From: Gracilimonas mengyeensis | GTDB taxonomy: Bacteria > Bacteroidota > Rhodothermia > Balneolales > Balneolaceae | Assembly: GCF_900182705.1 (NCBI RefSeq) | Contig: NZ_FXTP01000018.1 | Coordinates: forward strand, 22,847-86,846 | Reading direction: 5' to 3' | DNA: 64,000 nt | In this document: piece after piece, positions 1 through 7,405 of the stretch | How positions within the stretch are numbered: position 1 is the stretch's first letter | Layout of the letters: the number at the start of each line of letters is the position of its first letter | Made by a program: the position numbers and the translations under genes | The notes under the pieces: model-generated | The model's input: the letters and a program-made list of their open reading frames with translations, nothing else | What the model was told of the DNA's origin: nothing | Databases searched by the model: none

Positions 1-238
1 ATTGAGGTGAGAAGGATGAAAAGTGCAGTGTTGAGGACCTTCGAACAGATCATGGCAAGCCTCCAAAAAATGAAATCTCCCCTGCAAGGAAATAGATTTA
101 AATAATAGTTAGATCAAAAAATCAATTCGCTGAAACTCAGTTACCCCGAACTGATAGTGGAAAGGCTACGACTCAAAAACCCATACTTGAAGAACTACGA
201 CAGTTTTTGTGAATTACATATGAAGTATCGGGTAGATA
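1..238. other. no supported gene; short open fragments only
   Basis: No convincing gene lies at the left edge. Two short consecutive frames are open on the + strand, 1-105 and 109-288. The second has a protein-like composition but lacks an early ATG and runs through the pntB terminator hairpin, which argues against a functional gene. A decayed C-terminal fragment of a gene lying further left is possible. I do not recognise a family. Confidence 0.3.
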
Positions 239-277
239 CAAAAAAAGCCCCGATGCTTGGCATCGAAGCTTTTAAAA
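239..277 (-). terminator. Rho-independent terminator of the pnt operon
   Basis: Read on the minus strand, a stem of AAAAGC / GCTTTT and CGATGC / GCATCG around a CAA loop, with one two-base internal mismatch, is followed by a run of Ts. It lies about 55 bases past the pntB stop codon, where the transhydrogenase transcript would end. Confidence 0.7.
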
Positions 278-330
278 AGAAAGGTTGAAGGAGCGATCAA
301 TCATCAATCACCCTTCAAAAATCATAAATC

Positions 331-1749
331 CTATACGTCGTTCAATGCTTCATTAAGCGCCTGCAGGCTTTTCTTAGCATCACCAAAGAACATCTGGTTC
401 TTCTCAGCATAGAACAATGGATTGTCGATGCCGGCATAACCGGGACTTAAACTGCGTTTAAAGACTACGGTTCGTTTAGCATCATCCACATTAAGGATAG
501 GCATGCCGTAAATGGGGCTGCCGGGCTCGGTTTTGGCCACGGGATTTACTACGTCGTTGGCTCCTATTACAAGAACTACATCGGTGGTTTTAAATTCCGG
601 GTTGATCTGGTCCATGTCCAGCAACTGATCGTAGGGCACATCTGCTTCAGCCAATAGTACGTTCATGTGGCCGGGCATACGTCCTGCAACCGGGTGAATT
701 CCATATTTAACTTGCACGCCGCGTTCTTCGAGTTTTTGGGCTACTTCTTTTAATACGTGCTGTGCCTGGGCAACGGCCAGTCCATAACCGGGGGCAATTA
801 CTACTTTAGAGGCATAAGCTACCTGAATGGCTAAATCTTCAGCGGAAGTTTCGCGAACAGTTTTGTCGCCGTCTTCGCCAGCGCCAGCTCCGCCGGAGTC
901 GCCGCCAAAGGCACCAAAAATCACATTCGTGAGCGAACGGTTCATGGCTTTACACATGATGTTAGTGAGGATAAGTCCTGCAGCACCAACCAGTGCACCG
1001 GAAATAATCAGCAGGTTGTTGCCGATCACAAAACCAGCCATAGAAGCCGCTATACCGGAATAGGAGTTCAACAAAGAAATAACCACCGGCATGTCGGCGC
1101 CTCCAATGGGGATCACAGAAGTGATTCCGATCAAGAGAGAAAGCCCCAGGATAATCCAGAAAATAGTTTGGTTGGTGGGATCAAAAGTGAATATCCCAAT
1201 CAGCACCAACACCGCGATCATAGAGCCAATGTTAATTACATTCAGACCGGGAAAAGTAATGGCATTGCCTGAGATAAAGCCTTTAAGCTTGCCAAAGGCG
1301 ATGAAACTTCCTGTGAAAGTGAGGGCTCCGATGAATACGCCTAAACCGGTGGTTACCAAGCTGTCAGGTGTCATCGTGGTCGGATCAACCAGGCGTGAAA
1401 ACTCACCCCAGGCTACCAGGGCAGAGGCACCACCCCCAAAACCGTTGAATACAGCTACGAGCTCGGGCATGGCGGTCATGGCTACCTTTTTAGCCAGAAC
1501 GGCCCCAATCAATCCACCTATGAGCACACCGCCGATAATCCATTCAAAAGAAACAATTTGTTGATCAAAAAGGGTTACTACAATCCCGATAAACATACCA
1601 AGTGCCGCAAATTGGTTTCCCTTACGTGCGGTGGCAGGGGAATTCAATAACTTCAGCCCTCTAATGAAAAAGAAGGTGGCTACCAGGTAGATGATTTGGA
1701 TGGTGTCGGGCAGATAGGGTAAAATAGCTTCTGGTAAAAACTGGCTCAT
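331..1749 (-). CDS. pntB: NAD(P) transhydrogenase subunit beta
   Basis: Membrane subunit of proton-translocating transhydrogenase, which uses the proton gradient to drive NADH + NADP+ to NAD+ + NADPH. The protein has 472 residues, usual for PntB. The first ~270 residues are a series of hydrophobic helices (domain II). After a Gly/Asp-rich linker (GGDSGGAGAGEDGD), the C-terminal part is the NADP-binding domain III, with the typical APGYGLAVAQAQH and YGIHPVAGRMPGHMNVLLAE segments and the late KRSLSPGYAGIDNPLF block. Its ATG overlaps the pntAB stop by four bases, so the two are probably translationally coupled. It is the last gene of the operon. Confidence 0.95.
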   Translation of the reverse strand: MSQFLPEAILPYLPDTIQIIYLVATFFFIRGLKLLNSPATARKGNQFAALGMFIGIVVTLFDQQIVSFEWIIGGVLIGGLIGAVLAKKVAMTAMPELVAVFNGFGGGASALVAWGEFSRLVDPTTMTPDSLVTTGLGVFIGALTFTGSFIAFGKLKGFISGNAITFPGLNVINIGSMIAVLVLIGIFTFDPTNQTIFWIILGLSLLIGITSVIPIGGADMPVVISLLNSYSGIAASMAGFVIGNNLLIISGALVGAAGLILTNIMCKAMNRSLTNVIFGAFGGDSGGAGAGEDGDKTVRETSAEDLAIQVAYASKVVIAPGYGLAVAQAQHVLKEVAQKLEERGVQVKYGIHPVAGRMPGHMNVLLAEADVPYDQLLDMDQINPEFKTTDVVLVIGANDVVNPVAKTEPGSPIYGMPILNVDDAKRTVVFKRSLSPGYAGIDNPLFYAEKNQMFFGDAKKSLQALNEALNDV

Positions 1750-2042
1750 TGGTCATCCTCTTTTTTCTTGAACATTTCGAGCATGCGATCGGTAACCATG
1801 AATCCGCCCACCACGTTGATGGTAGCAAATACAATGGCCACAAAACCGATGATTTGACTGGTTTGAGAGTCCACGCCCGAGTGTCCGGCTACGATGAGTG
1901 CCCCCACAATGGTGATGCCTGAAATGGCATTGGCTCCACTCATAAGCGGCGTATGCAGCGTTGGCGGGACTTTTGAAATCAGTTCAAAGCCAATGAAACA
2001 GGCCAGAACAAAGATGAATAAAGAAAATATTAAGGCTGACAT
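1746..2042 (-). CDS. pntAB: NAD(P) transhydrogenase subunit alpha, membrane part
   Basis: Small membrane subunit corresponding to the C-terminal helices of the fused E. coli PntA. It starts MSALIFSLFIFVLACFIGFE and has about three or four hydrophobic helices, including the conserved TPLMSGANAISGI segment. The frame is open upstream to an ATG at 2069, but those nine extra residues only translate the AATATTGAATATT repeat at 2050-2191, so I place the start at 2042 (98 residues). It overlaps pntB by four bases. Separate alpha-1 and alpha-2 polypeptides are known from Rhodospirillum-type enzymes. Confidence 0.9.
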   Translation of the reverse strand: MSALIFSLFIFVLACFIGFELISKVPPTLHTPLMSGANAISGITIVGALIVAGHSGVDSQTSQIIGFVAIVFATINVVGGFMVTDRMLEMFKKKEDDQ

Positions 2043-2049
2043 ATCAGTA

Positions 2050-2191
2050 GAATATTGAATATTGAACAAGGAATATTGAATAACGAACTAATCAATAAGT
2101 TGCTCAATACATGGTTATCTGATTCAATTCAAAAAATTTGTTTAGACGAATACTTCGATATTCACGATTGAATATTCAATATTCGCTATTC
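2050..2191. repeat. gene-less inverted-repeat element between pntAA and pntAB
   Basis: The left arm (2050-2085) is nearly the same as the left arm of the four-helix-bundle element at 6730. The right part (2151-2191) shares TACTTCGATATTCA with the sequence just before and inside that element's right arm. Nothing codes between the arms. The right end overlaps the pntAA stop codon (TAG at 2186-2188), so the element abuts coding sequence on both sides. It looks like an internally deleted, MITE-like relative of the 6730-7174 element. Confidence 0.65.
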
Positions 2192-3307
2192 TTTAAGCAT
2201 CGGGCTTATTACTTCGCCCTGATGGGTGATGGTGGTGTTTTTGATAATCTCGTCTTCAAAATTGAAGTTCGGCTTGCCGTCTTCGAGCAGCAGGTTCAGC
2301 AAAGCAACCATATTTTTGGAATATAGCTTACTGGCATGCAGAGAAAGCTGGCTGGGCAGGTTGTATGGACCAACGATACTCACCCCATATTTTTCTACCG
2401 TTTTGCCGTGTTCGGTAAGTTCGCAGTTACCTCCATTTTCAGAGGCAATATCCACAATCACCGATCCGGGGGCCATATCTTTCACCATTTCTTCAGTAAT
2501 AAGTATAGGCGCAGGTCGACCAGGGATAAGTGCTGTGGTAATTACGATATCCGATTTCCTGGCATGCTTATGAATAGCCTCTCGCTGTAGCTCTTGCTTG
2601 CTCTTGTCAAGTTCTTTGGCATAACCGCCTTCGGTTTGGGTCTCGTCATCACCCAGTTCTACTTCTACAAATTTGGCTCCCAAGCTTTCCACCTGTTCTT
2701 TTACTTCCGGGCGGATGTCGAAGGCTTCTACTACAGCTCCAAGACGACGCAGAGTCGCAATAGCTTGCAACCCGGCCACTCCAGCTCCCAGTACCAGGGT
2801 TTTAGCTGGGGGGATGGTGCCTGCTGCGGTCATCATCATTGGGAGGTATTTGTCCAGTTCGTTAGCAGCAATCAGGGCTGATTTGTATCCGGCGATAGAA
2901 CTCATGGAGGAAAGGGCATCCATATTTTGTGCGCGGGATATGCGCGGTACGGCATCCATGCCCATACCCGTAATGCCTTGCTCTTTAAGCAATTCTACTA
3001 ATTCGGGATGCTGCAAGGCCCAAAGGAAACAGATAAGAATGGCGCCTTTCTTAAGCTTCTTAATATCGGCTTCATCGGGAGTTTGGATGGTCAGCAGAAT
3101 ATCACACTCCGAAAGTACCTTATCCCGGCTTTCTGCAATTTTAGCCCCGGATTCTTCATATTCTGCATCCGGAAAGTTAGACCCCAAACCGGCGCCTTCT
3201 TCAACCCAAATTTCCAGTTCTTGTTTAACTAACTGTGCGGTCACTTCCGGGGTAAGTGCAACCCGGCGTTCATGTTCCGCTGTTTCTTTTAGTACTCCAA
3301 CTATCAC
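2186..3307 (-). CDS. pntAA: NAD(P) transhydrogenase subunit alpha, NAD(H)-binding part
   Basis: Soluble domain I subunit that binds NAD(H) and exchanges hydride with PntB. The 373 residues match the alanine dehydrogenase/PntA fold: N-terminal MIVGVLKETAEHERRVALTP, the ISRAQNMDALSSMSSIAGYK block, the Rossmann motif VLGAGVAGLQAIATLRRLGA near the middle, and SVIVDIASENGGNCELT near the end. It is first in the pnt operon. The last residues (MLKE) and the TAG stop run into the inverted-repeat element, so the C-terminus may have been trimmed or reset by that insertion. The gene is divergent from trxB. Confidence 0.95.
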   Translation of the reverse strand: MIVGVLKETAEHERRVALTPEVTAQLVKQELEIWVEEGAGLGSNFPDAEYEESGAKIAESRDKVLSECDILLTIQTPDEADIKKLKKGAILICFLWALQHPELVELLKEQGITGMGMDAVPRISRAQNMDALSSMSSIAGYKSALIAANELDKYLPMMMTAAGTIPPAKTLVLGAGVAGLQAIATLRRLGAVVEAFDIRPEVKEQVESLGAKFVEVELGDDETQTEGGYAKELDKSKQELQREAIHKHARKSDIVITTALIPGRPAPILITEEMVKDMAPGSVIVDIASENGGNCELTEHGKTVEKYGVSIVGPYNLPSQLSLHASKLYSKNMVALLNLLLEDGKPNFNFEDEIIKNTTITHQGEVISPMLKE

Positions 3308-3608
3308 TTTATATCCTCCGTTAAAAACGTTTCGGCAAATAACATACTGAAATGAAAGTTAATCGCAAACTTAAATGGGAGCGCTTTTTTACAAAAATTA
3401 TAATCTTTCATTGCTTATGTGTGTTTGACTTGTGCTTAAAAGCCCTTTAAAAAAGCAGTTTGGTGATTGATATAGTTGATAATTGTGAAAACTATATGAA
3501 TCATGGATAAGTGAGCTCTATCTAAACCATAGATATTTTGAGAAATATATTTGTCTGATAAAACCGTATTATTACAGTCGAAAAATCAAACAAAGTCAAT
3601 TTAGTATT
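3308..3608. promoter_or_regulatory. divergent pntAA/trxB promoter region
   Basis: AT-rich 301-base gap between divergent genes. On the trxB side, TATATTTG at 3546-3553 fits the Bacteroidetes -7 consensus TAnnTTTG and lies 55 bases before the trxB ATG, but no good -33 TTG is at the expected distance. On the pnt side, GGAGCGCTTTT near 3376 resembles, but does not complete, the AAGCGCTT palindrome seen before susC. No other structure was recognised. Confidence 0.35.
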
Positions 3609-4586
3609 ATGGAAGATATTGCAGGAAAAACATTTAAGGTTGTGATCGTAGGTAGTGGTCCGGCTGGACTTACCGCCGCCCTATATGCAGCCCGTGCCGA
3701 CCTAAATCCCATTGTATTTGAAGGGCCGGAACCTGGTGGACAGCTTATGACCACCACCGACGTGGAAAATTTTCCCGGTTATCCGGAAGGGGTGATGGGA
3801 CCTAAGATGATGCAGGATTTCCGCGAACAAGCTACCCGTTTTGGAGCCGACTGCCGCTACGGATATGTAACAGATATTGACTTCAGCAAGCAGCCGTACA
3901 AAATTACGGTTGATGAAGAAACGGAAGTATATGCGCATGCCATTATTGCTTCAACGGGTGCTTCAGCCAAATGGCTGCATCTTGAAAGTGAGCAAAAGTT
4001 GCGTGGTAAAGGTGTATCAGCATGTGCTACCTGTGACGGGGCTTTCTTCCGCGATCAGCACGTAATTATTGTAGGCGGTGGTGATACCGCAATGGAGGAA
4101 GCAACCTTTCTCACCAAGTTTGCCAGCAAGGTAACCGTGGTACATCGCCGGGATGAGCTACGTGCTTCTAAAGCCATGCAAACCCGTGCATTCAACAATG
4201 AGAAGATTGAATTCATGTGGGACAGCGAGCTGGTAGAAGTGCTGGGCGATAAGGTAGTAGAAGGTGTGAAAATTAAAAATAATAACACCGATGAAGTTAT
4301 TACCCTTGATGATGTAACCGGTGTATTTGTAGCCATCGGTCATAAGCCCAATACGGACTTGTTTAAAGGCGTAGTTGAGATGGATGATGTCGGTTATATT
4401 AAAACAAAAGGACAATCAACAGAGACCGATCTTCCGGGTATTTTTGCCTGTGGAGATGCGATGGATGCGGTTTATCGCCAGGCAGTAACTGCTGCAGGCA
4501 CCGGATGTAAGGCTGCTCTTGATGCTGAACGCTATCTCGGCGAGCTGGAAAGCAAAGAAGCCATTGCCGAATCCCACTGGAAGTAG
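3609..4586 (+). CDS. trxB: thioredoxin reductase
   Basis: FAD-dependent enzyme that reduces thioredoxin with NADPH in the cytoplasm. The 325 residues show the FAD-binding GSGPAG (15-20), the PGGQLMTTTDVENFPG stretch, the redox-active CATC at 139-142, the NADPH-binding GGGDTAMEEA around 156-165 followed by HRRDELRASKAM, and the C-terminal GIFACGDAMDAVYRQAVTAAGTGCKAALDAE FAD motif, split here only by normal family residues. Length and motif order are normal for the low-molecular-weight class. It is transcribed alone and converges on the DUF4342 gene. Confidence 0.96.
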   Translation: MEDIAGKTFKVVIVGSGPAGLTAALYAARADLNPIVFEGPEPGGQLMTTTDVENFPGYPEGVMGPKMMQDFREQATRFGADCRYGYVTDIDFSKQPYKITVDEETEVYAHAIIASTGASAKWLHLESEQKLRGKGVSACATCDGAFFRDQHVIIVGGGDTAMEEATFLTKFASKVTVVHRRDELRASKAMQTRAFNNEKIEFMWDSELVEVLGDKVVEGVKIKNNNTDEVITLDDVTGVFVAIGHKPNTDLFKGVVEMDDVGYIKTKGQSTETDLPGIFACGDAMDAVYRQAVTAAGTGCKAALDAERYLGELESKEAIAESHWK

Positions 4587-4592
4587 AGTATT

Positions 4593-4671
4593 GATATGGT
4601 GATTTAGTGATATAGTGGTAGTGTCGGTTTAAACCTGATAAATCACTATATCACTTTATTACTATATCACC
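4593..4671. repeat. inverted repeat of GTGATATAGTG type
   Basis: Between the convergent trxB and DUF4342 genes, arms at 4593-4621 and 4640-4671 share CACTATATCACT in inverted orientation, around a GGTTTAAACC centre. It could serve both genes as a transcript end, but it lacks the GC stem and T run of the other terminators here. Its short-period, palindromic design resembles the elements at 2050 and 6730, although the word differs. Confidence 0.5.
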
Positions 4672-4674
4672 CAT

Positions 4675-5094
4675 TCACTTTTCATCCTTTTTCTTTCCTA
4701 CCGTTTTCTCTTCTTTTTCTTCGGAATCTGAATCCGTTTCTGAGGATTCTTCCTCCTCCTCTTCATCTTCAATATCAATAATTTCAGCATCTACGGAGTA
4801 TTCATCTTCGTCGGTGACTTCGCGTTCTACAATGATTTGGTAATCATTAATGAACATGGCGAACATCCCAATGGCAGAAATAACCGGTGCCATAGCTGCA
4901 GCTAAAGTAACACCACCGACACCTACGGTAAGATTGGTCTCGAATTTGACTTCGCCTTCTTTGTTCTTAATGATGAGCTTGCGGGCACTGCCTTCCTTGA
5001 TAAGCTTGCGAATTTGTTTGATGACTTCATTTACGCCGCCCTGGATTTCTTCGTAAATGGTTTTGGCCTTGGTTTTTGCGTCTTCTTTCTTCAT
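4675..5094 (-). CDS. DUF4342 domain protein
   Basis: A 139-residue protein. The N-terminal ~50 residues are a charged helical region (IYEEIQGGVNEVIKQIRKLI) rich in Lys/Glu, followed by a short strand segment RKLIIKNKEGEVKFETNLTVG, one hydrophobic stretch (about 57-85) and an Asp/Glu/Ser-rich tail from ~100. This arrangement matches DUF4342 proteins of unknown role, often annotated near stress or membrane genes. One membrane segment is likely; the acidic tail looks disordered. No function is assigned. It converges on trxB. Confidence 0.75.
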   Translation of the reverse strand: MKKEDAKTKAKTIYEEIQGGVNEVIKQIRKLIKEGSARKLIIKNKEGEVKFETNLTVGVGGVTLAAAMAPVISAIGMFAMFINDYQIIVEREVTDEDEYSVDAEIIDIEDEEEEEESSETDSDSEEKEEKTVGKKKDEK

Positions 5095-5186
5095 GATTTC
5101 TACCGTTTGTGAAAATTTTTTGTAAGGAATTGCTTTCTCACCGCTCTAACTACGTAAAGATAATATAAAAGATTCAGGTACAAACT

Positions 5187-6728
5187 ATGCTTTCACGGGT
5201 ATATTGCGCATCCACTGTCGGGGTGGATGCTCAAATCATCGATGTTGAAACCCATCATACCAACGGGATGGTAAAATTTTTCTTGGTGGGTTTGCCAGAC
5301 CGGGCCGTCAAAGAATCACGAGACCGGGTAGAAGCTGCCATACGAAATACTGGTTCCTACTATCCGTTGGGAAGAATTACCGCTAACCTTGCACCTGCCG
5401 ATCTGCCCAAAGAAGGCAATGGCTTCGATTTACCAATTGCGATTGGGATTCTGAATATGTCAGGACAGCTACATACCGATAAGCTGGATGAAACCGTGAT
5501 GCTTGGAGAATTAGCGTTAGACGGAAAAATTCGTCCCGTTAAGGGCGTGTTACCGGTGGCGGTAGAGGCAGCAAAGAAAGGATTCAAATACCTGGTAGTA
5601 CCCAAAGAAAACGGTGGTGAAGCGGCAGTGGTCGAGGAATTGGAAGTATTTCCTTTTGAGCATCTGAACCAGGTAAAAGATTGGCTCGAAAACCGCGGAA
5701 GTATGGAGCCTTTGCACTGTAACGTGCACGAATATTTTCACCAAAACGGAAAGCATAACCCTCTGGATTTTAGTGATGTGCGGGGGCAGGAAAATGTGAA
5801 ACGGGCTTTGGAGATTGCAGCGGCAGGAAGCCATAATGTTGTTATGGTCGGTCCGCCAGGCTCCGGAAAAACCATGATGGCCCGGCGCATTCCAACTATT
5901 TTGCCTCCGCTGACTTTGGACGAAGCCCTTGAAACAACTAAGATCCATTCAGTCTCAGGGATATTGGAATCAGGCAAGGCGCTAATTACAAGGCGGCAGT
6001 TTAGGTCGCCGCATCACACCGTTTCGGATGTGGCCTTGGTGGGAGGAGGTAGTATTCCCATGCCGGGTGAAATCTCGATGGCACACAATGGAGTGCTTTT
6101 TTTAGATGAACTGCCGGAGTTTAAGCGGAGTGCACTGGAGGTGATGCGCCAGCCGCTGGAGGATGGTTTTGTATCGATATCTCGGGCACGCATGAGTGTT
6201 ACTTATCCTAGCCGGGTGATGCTGGTGGCCTCTATGAACCCCTCGCCTGGGGGCGACTGGTATGATCCTAATGATATGAGCGGCACCACCAACATGCAGA
6301 TGCAACGGTACCTTAGCAAAATCAGCGGTCCGTTGTTAGACCGGATAGACTTACATATTGAAGTTCATAAGGTGAGTTATGAAGAACTTTCGGGTAAGGC
6401 TAAAGGAGAGTCTTCGGCAGATATTCGTAAGCGAGTGGTCGGTGCCCGGGAAGTACAGTCGCAGCGGTTTATGGGGATGAAAGGCGTATACAGCAATGCG
6501 CAGATGAGCACGCGGATGGTCCGCAAGGTGTGCAAGCTGGATGAAGCTGGCTCTAAAATTCTCAAGAAAGCAATCACTTCCCTAGGACTCTCTGCCCGTG
6601 CCTACGATCGCATCCTCAAAGTATCCCGCACCATCGCCGATCTCGATCATTCCGAAACCATCAAGTCCAATCACGTAGCGGAGGCCATACAGTACCGAAG
6701 TTTGGACAGAGAAGGGTGGCTTGGTTAG
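5187..6728 (+). CDS. yifB: YifB/ComM-type Mg-chelatase-like AAA ATPase
   Basis: The 513 residues match the YifB/ComM family. The N-terminal ChlI-like domain (1-~170) starts with [19 protein letters not shown] and contains [17 protein letters not shown] and [11 protein letters not shown]. The AAA ATPase core follows, with Walker A GPPGSGKT from residue 222 and Walker B-like [11 protein letters not shown], then the C-terminal Mg_chelatase domain ending LDREGWLG. ComM in naturally competent bacteria is a branch-migration helicase that helps integrate transformed DNA; YifB is a looser name. Whether this organism is competent cannot be judged here. The stop codon lies one base before the IVP element. 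Confidence 0.9.
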   Translation: MLSRVYCASTVGVDAQIIDVETHHTNGMVKFFLVGLPDRAVKESRDRVEAAIRNTGSYYPLGRITANLAPADLPKEGNGFDLPIAIGILNMSGQLHTDKLDETVMLGELALDGKIRPVKGVLPVAVEAAKKGFKYLVVPKENGGEAAVVEELEVFPFEHLNQVKDWLENRGSMEPLHCNVHEYFHQNGKHNPLDFSDVRGQENVKRALEIAAAGSHNVVMVGPPGSGKTMMARRIPTILPPLTLDEALETTKIHSVSGILESGKALITRRQFRSPHHTVSDVALVGGGSIPMPGEISMAHNGVLFLDELPEFKRSALEVMRQPLEDGFVSISRARMSVTYPSRVMLVASMNPSPGGDWYDPNDMSGTTNMQMQRYLSKISGPLLDRIDLHIEVHKVSYEELSGKAKGESSADIRKRVVGAREVQSQRFMGMKGVYSNAQMSTRMVRKVCKLDEAGSKILKKAITSLGLSARAYDRILKVSRTIADLDHSETIKSNHVAEAIQYRSLDREGWLG

Positions 6729-6729
6729 A

Positions 6730-7174
6730 GAATATCGAATATTGAACAGAGGAATATTGAATAATGAATTATAAAAAATTTGATCTGGAAGAACGGCTGA
6801 TTCAATTTGCTTTAAACACGTTGGAAGTAAGTGAAAAGCTTCCTAAAACATACATAGGTAAGCATTTAAGTCAGCAATTGGTGCGTTGTGGTACTTCCCC
6901 TGCTTTTCACTATTCAGAAGCGAAAAGTGCAGAATCCAGGAAAGATTTTGTTCATAAGCTAAAAATAGGTTTAAAAGAATTAAGGGAGTCATCAACAAAT
7001 ATGAAAATAATTCAAAGAAAACCGCTACTAACGGATCCTATTCTTAATAAAACATTAAAAGAATGCGAAGAATTGATCTCAATTTTTGTGAAGAGTATTC
7101 AAACTACTAAGGGGAATATGGATAAAAAATAGTACTTCGATATTCAATATTCCTCTGTTCAATATTCGATATTC
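6730..7174. mobile_element. putative four-helix-bundle (IVP) element with perfect 34-bp terminal inverted repeats
   Basis: Bases 6730-6763 and 7141-7174 are exact reverse complements over all 34 positions; both consist of short AATATTGAA-type words. The enclosed S23/IVP gene begins at the first base after the left arm and ends eight bases before the right arm, so the arms delimit it exactly. There is no transposase. I infer a cassette moved in trans or by an unknown route. I saw no target-site duplication: the flanking bases are TTAGA on the left and AACTA on the right. Confidence 0.65.
6764..7132 (+). CDS. four-helix-bundle protein, 23S rRNA intervening-sequence (S23/IVP) family
   Basis: The 122 residues show the family pattern: FDLEERLIQFALNTL at the start, LPKTYIGKHLSQQLVRCGTS, then YSEAKSAESRKDFVHKLKIG and LKELRESSTNMKIIQR. 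The fold is a small helical bundle related to Avd of diversity-generating retroelements. The family was first noted in insertions within 23S rRNA genes, but most copies lie elsewhere and their function is unknown; nucleic-acid binding is an inference. The ATG directly follows the left inverted-repeat arm, which leaves almost no leader, and no clear Shine-Dalgarno is visible. Confidence 0.9.
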   Translation: MNYKKFDLEERLIQFALNTLEVSEKLPKTYIGKHLSQQLVRCGTSPAFHYSEAKSAESRKDFVHKLKIGLKELRESSTNMKIIQRKPLLTDPILNKTLKECEELISIFVKSIQTTKGNMDKK

Positions 7175-7237
7175 AACTAATGGGAACATTTTAGTAGGTA
7201 CACTTATAAGATTGATATAACAAAAGAGAGAATCATT

Positions 7238-7327
7238 ATGAAAAAACGAACAGCATATTGGCAAGGTGGATTGGTTTTCAGTTTGCCTGTACTCATTATT
7301 TTGATGTACCTGTGGCTGGTGCTATAA
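7238..7327 (+). CDS. 29-residue putative membrane peptide
   Basis: A small frame starting ATGAAAAAACGAACAGC, eleven bases after a GAGAG purine stretch. The product has a positively charged N-terminus (MKKRTAYWQGG) and one hydrophobic helix (LVFSLPVLIILMYLWLVL) reaching the C-terminus, as in small single-span membrane peptides. It lies between the IVP element and priA. It is too short for composition statistics, and no family is recognised. Confidence 0.45.
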   Translation: MKKRTAYWQGGLVFSLPVLIILMYLWLVL

Positions 7328-7405
7328 AATATAAAAACGGTTGACTGAAGCGCTGAAATTGGATAAGCTTTCCATCCATTTTAACTCCAAGATCAGAAAA
7401 TCATT

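Noticed and set aside
109..288. 59-codon open frame at the left edge
   Set aside because: No early ATG or binding site, and it runs through the pntB terminator hairpin; at most a decayed fragment.
1091..1564. 157-codon frame antisense to pntB
   Set aside because: Antisense shadow of a well-supported gene; no family features.
2138..2326. 62-codon + strand frame over the inverted-repeat element
   Set aside because: Its start is made of repeat sequence and the rest is antisense to pntAA.
3374..3385. AAGCGCTT operator before pntAA
   Set aside because: It reads GGAGCGCTTTT; one half-site does not match, so it was not counted.
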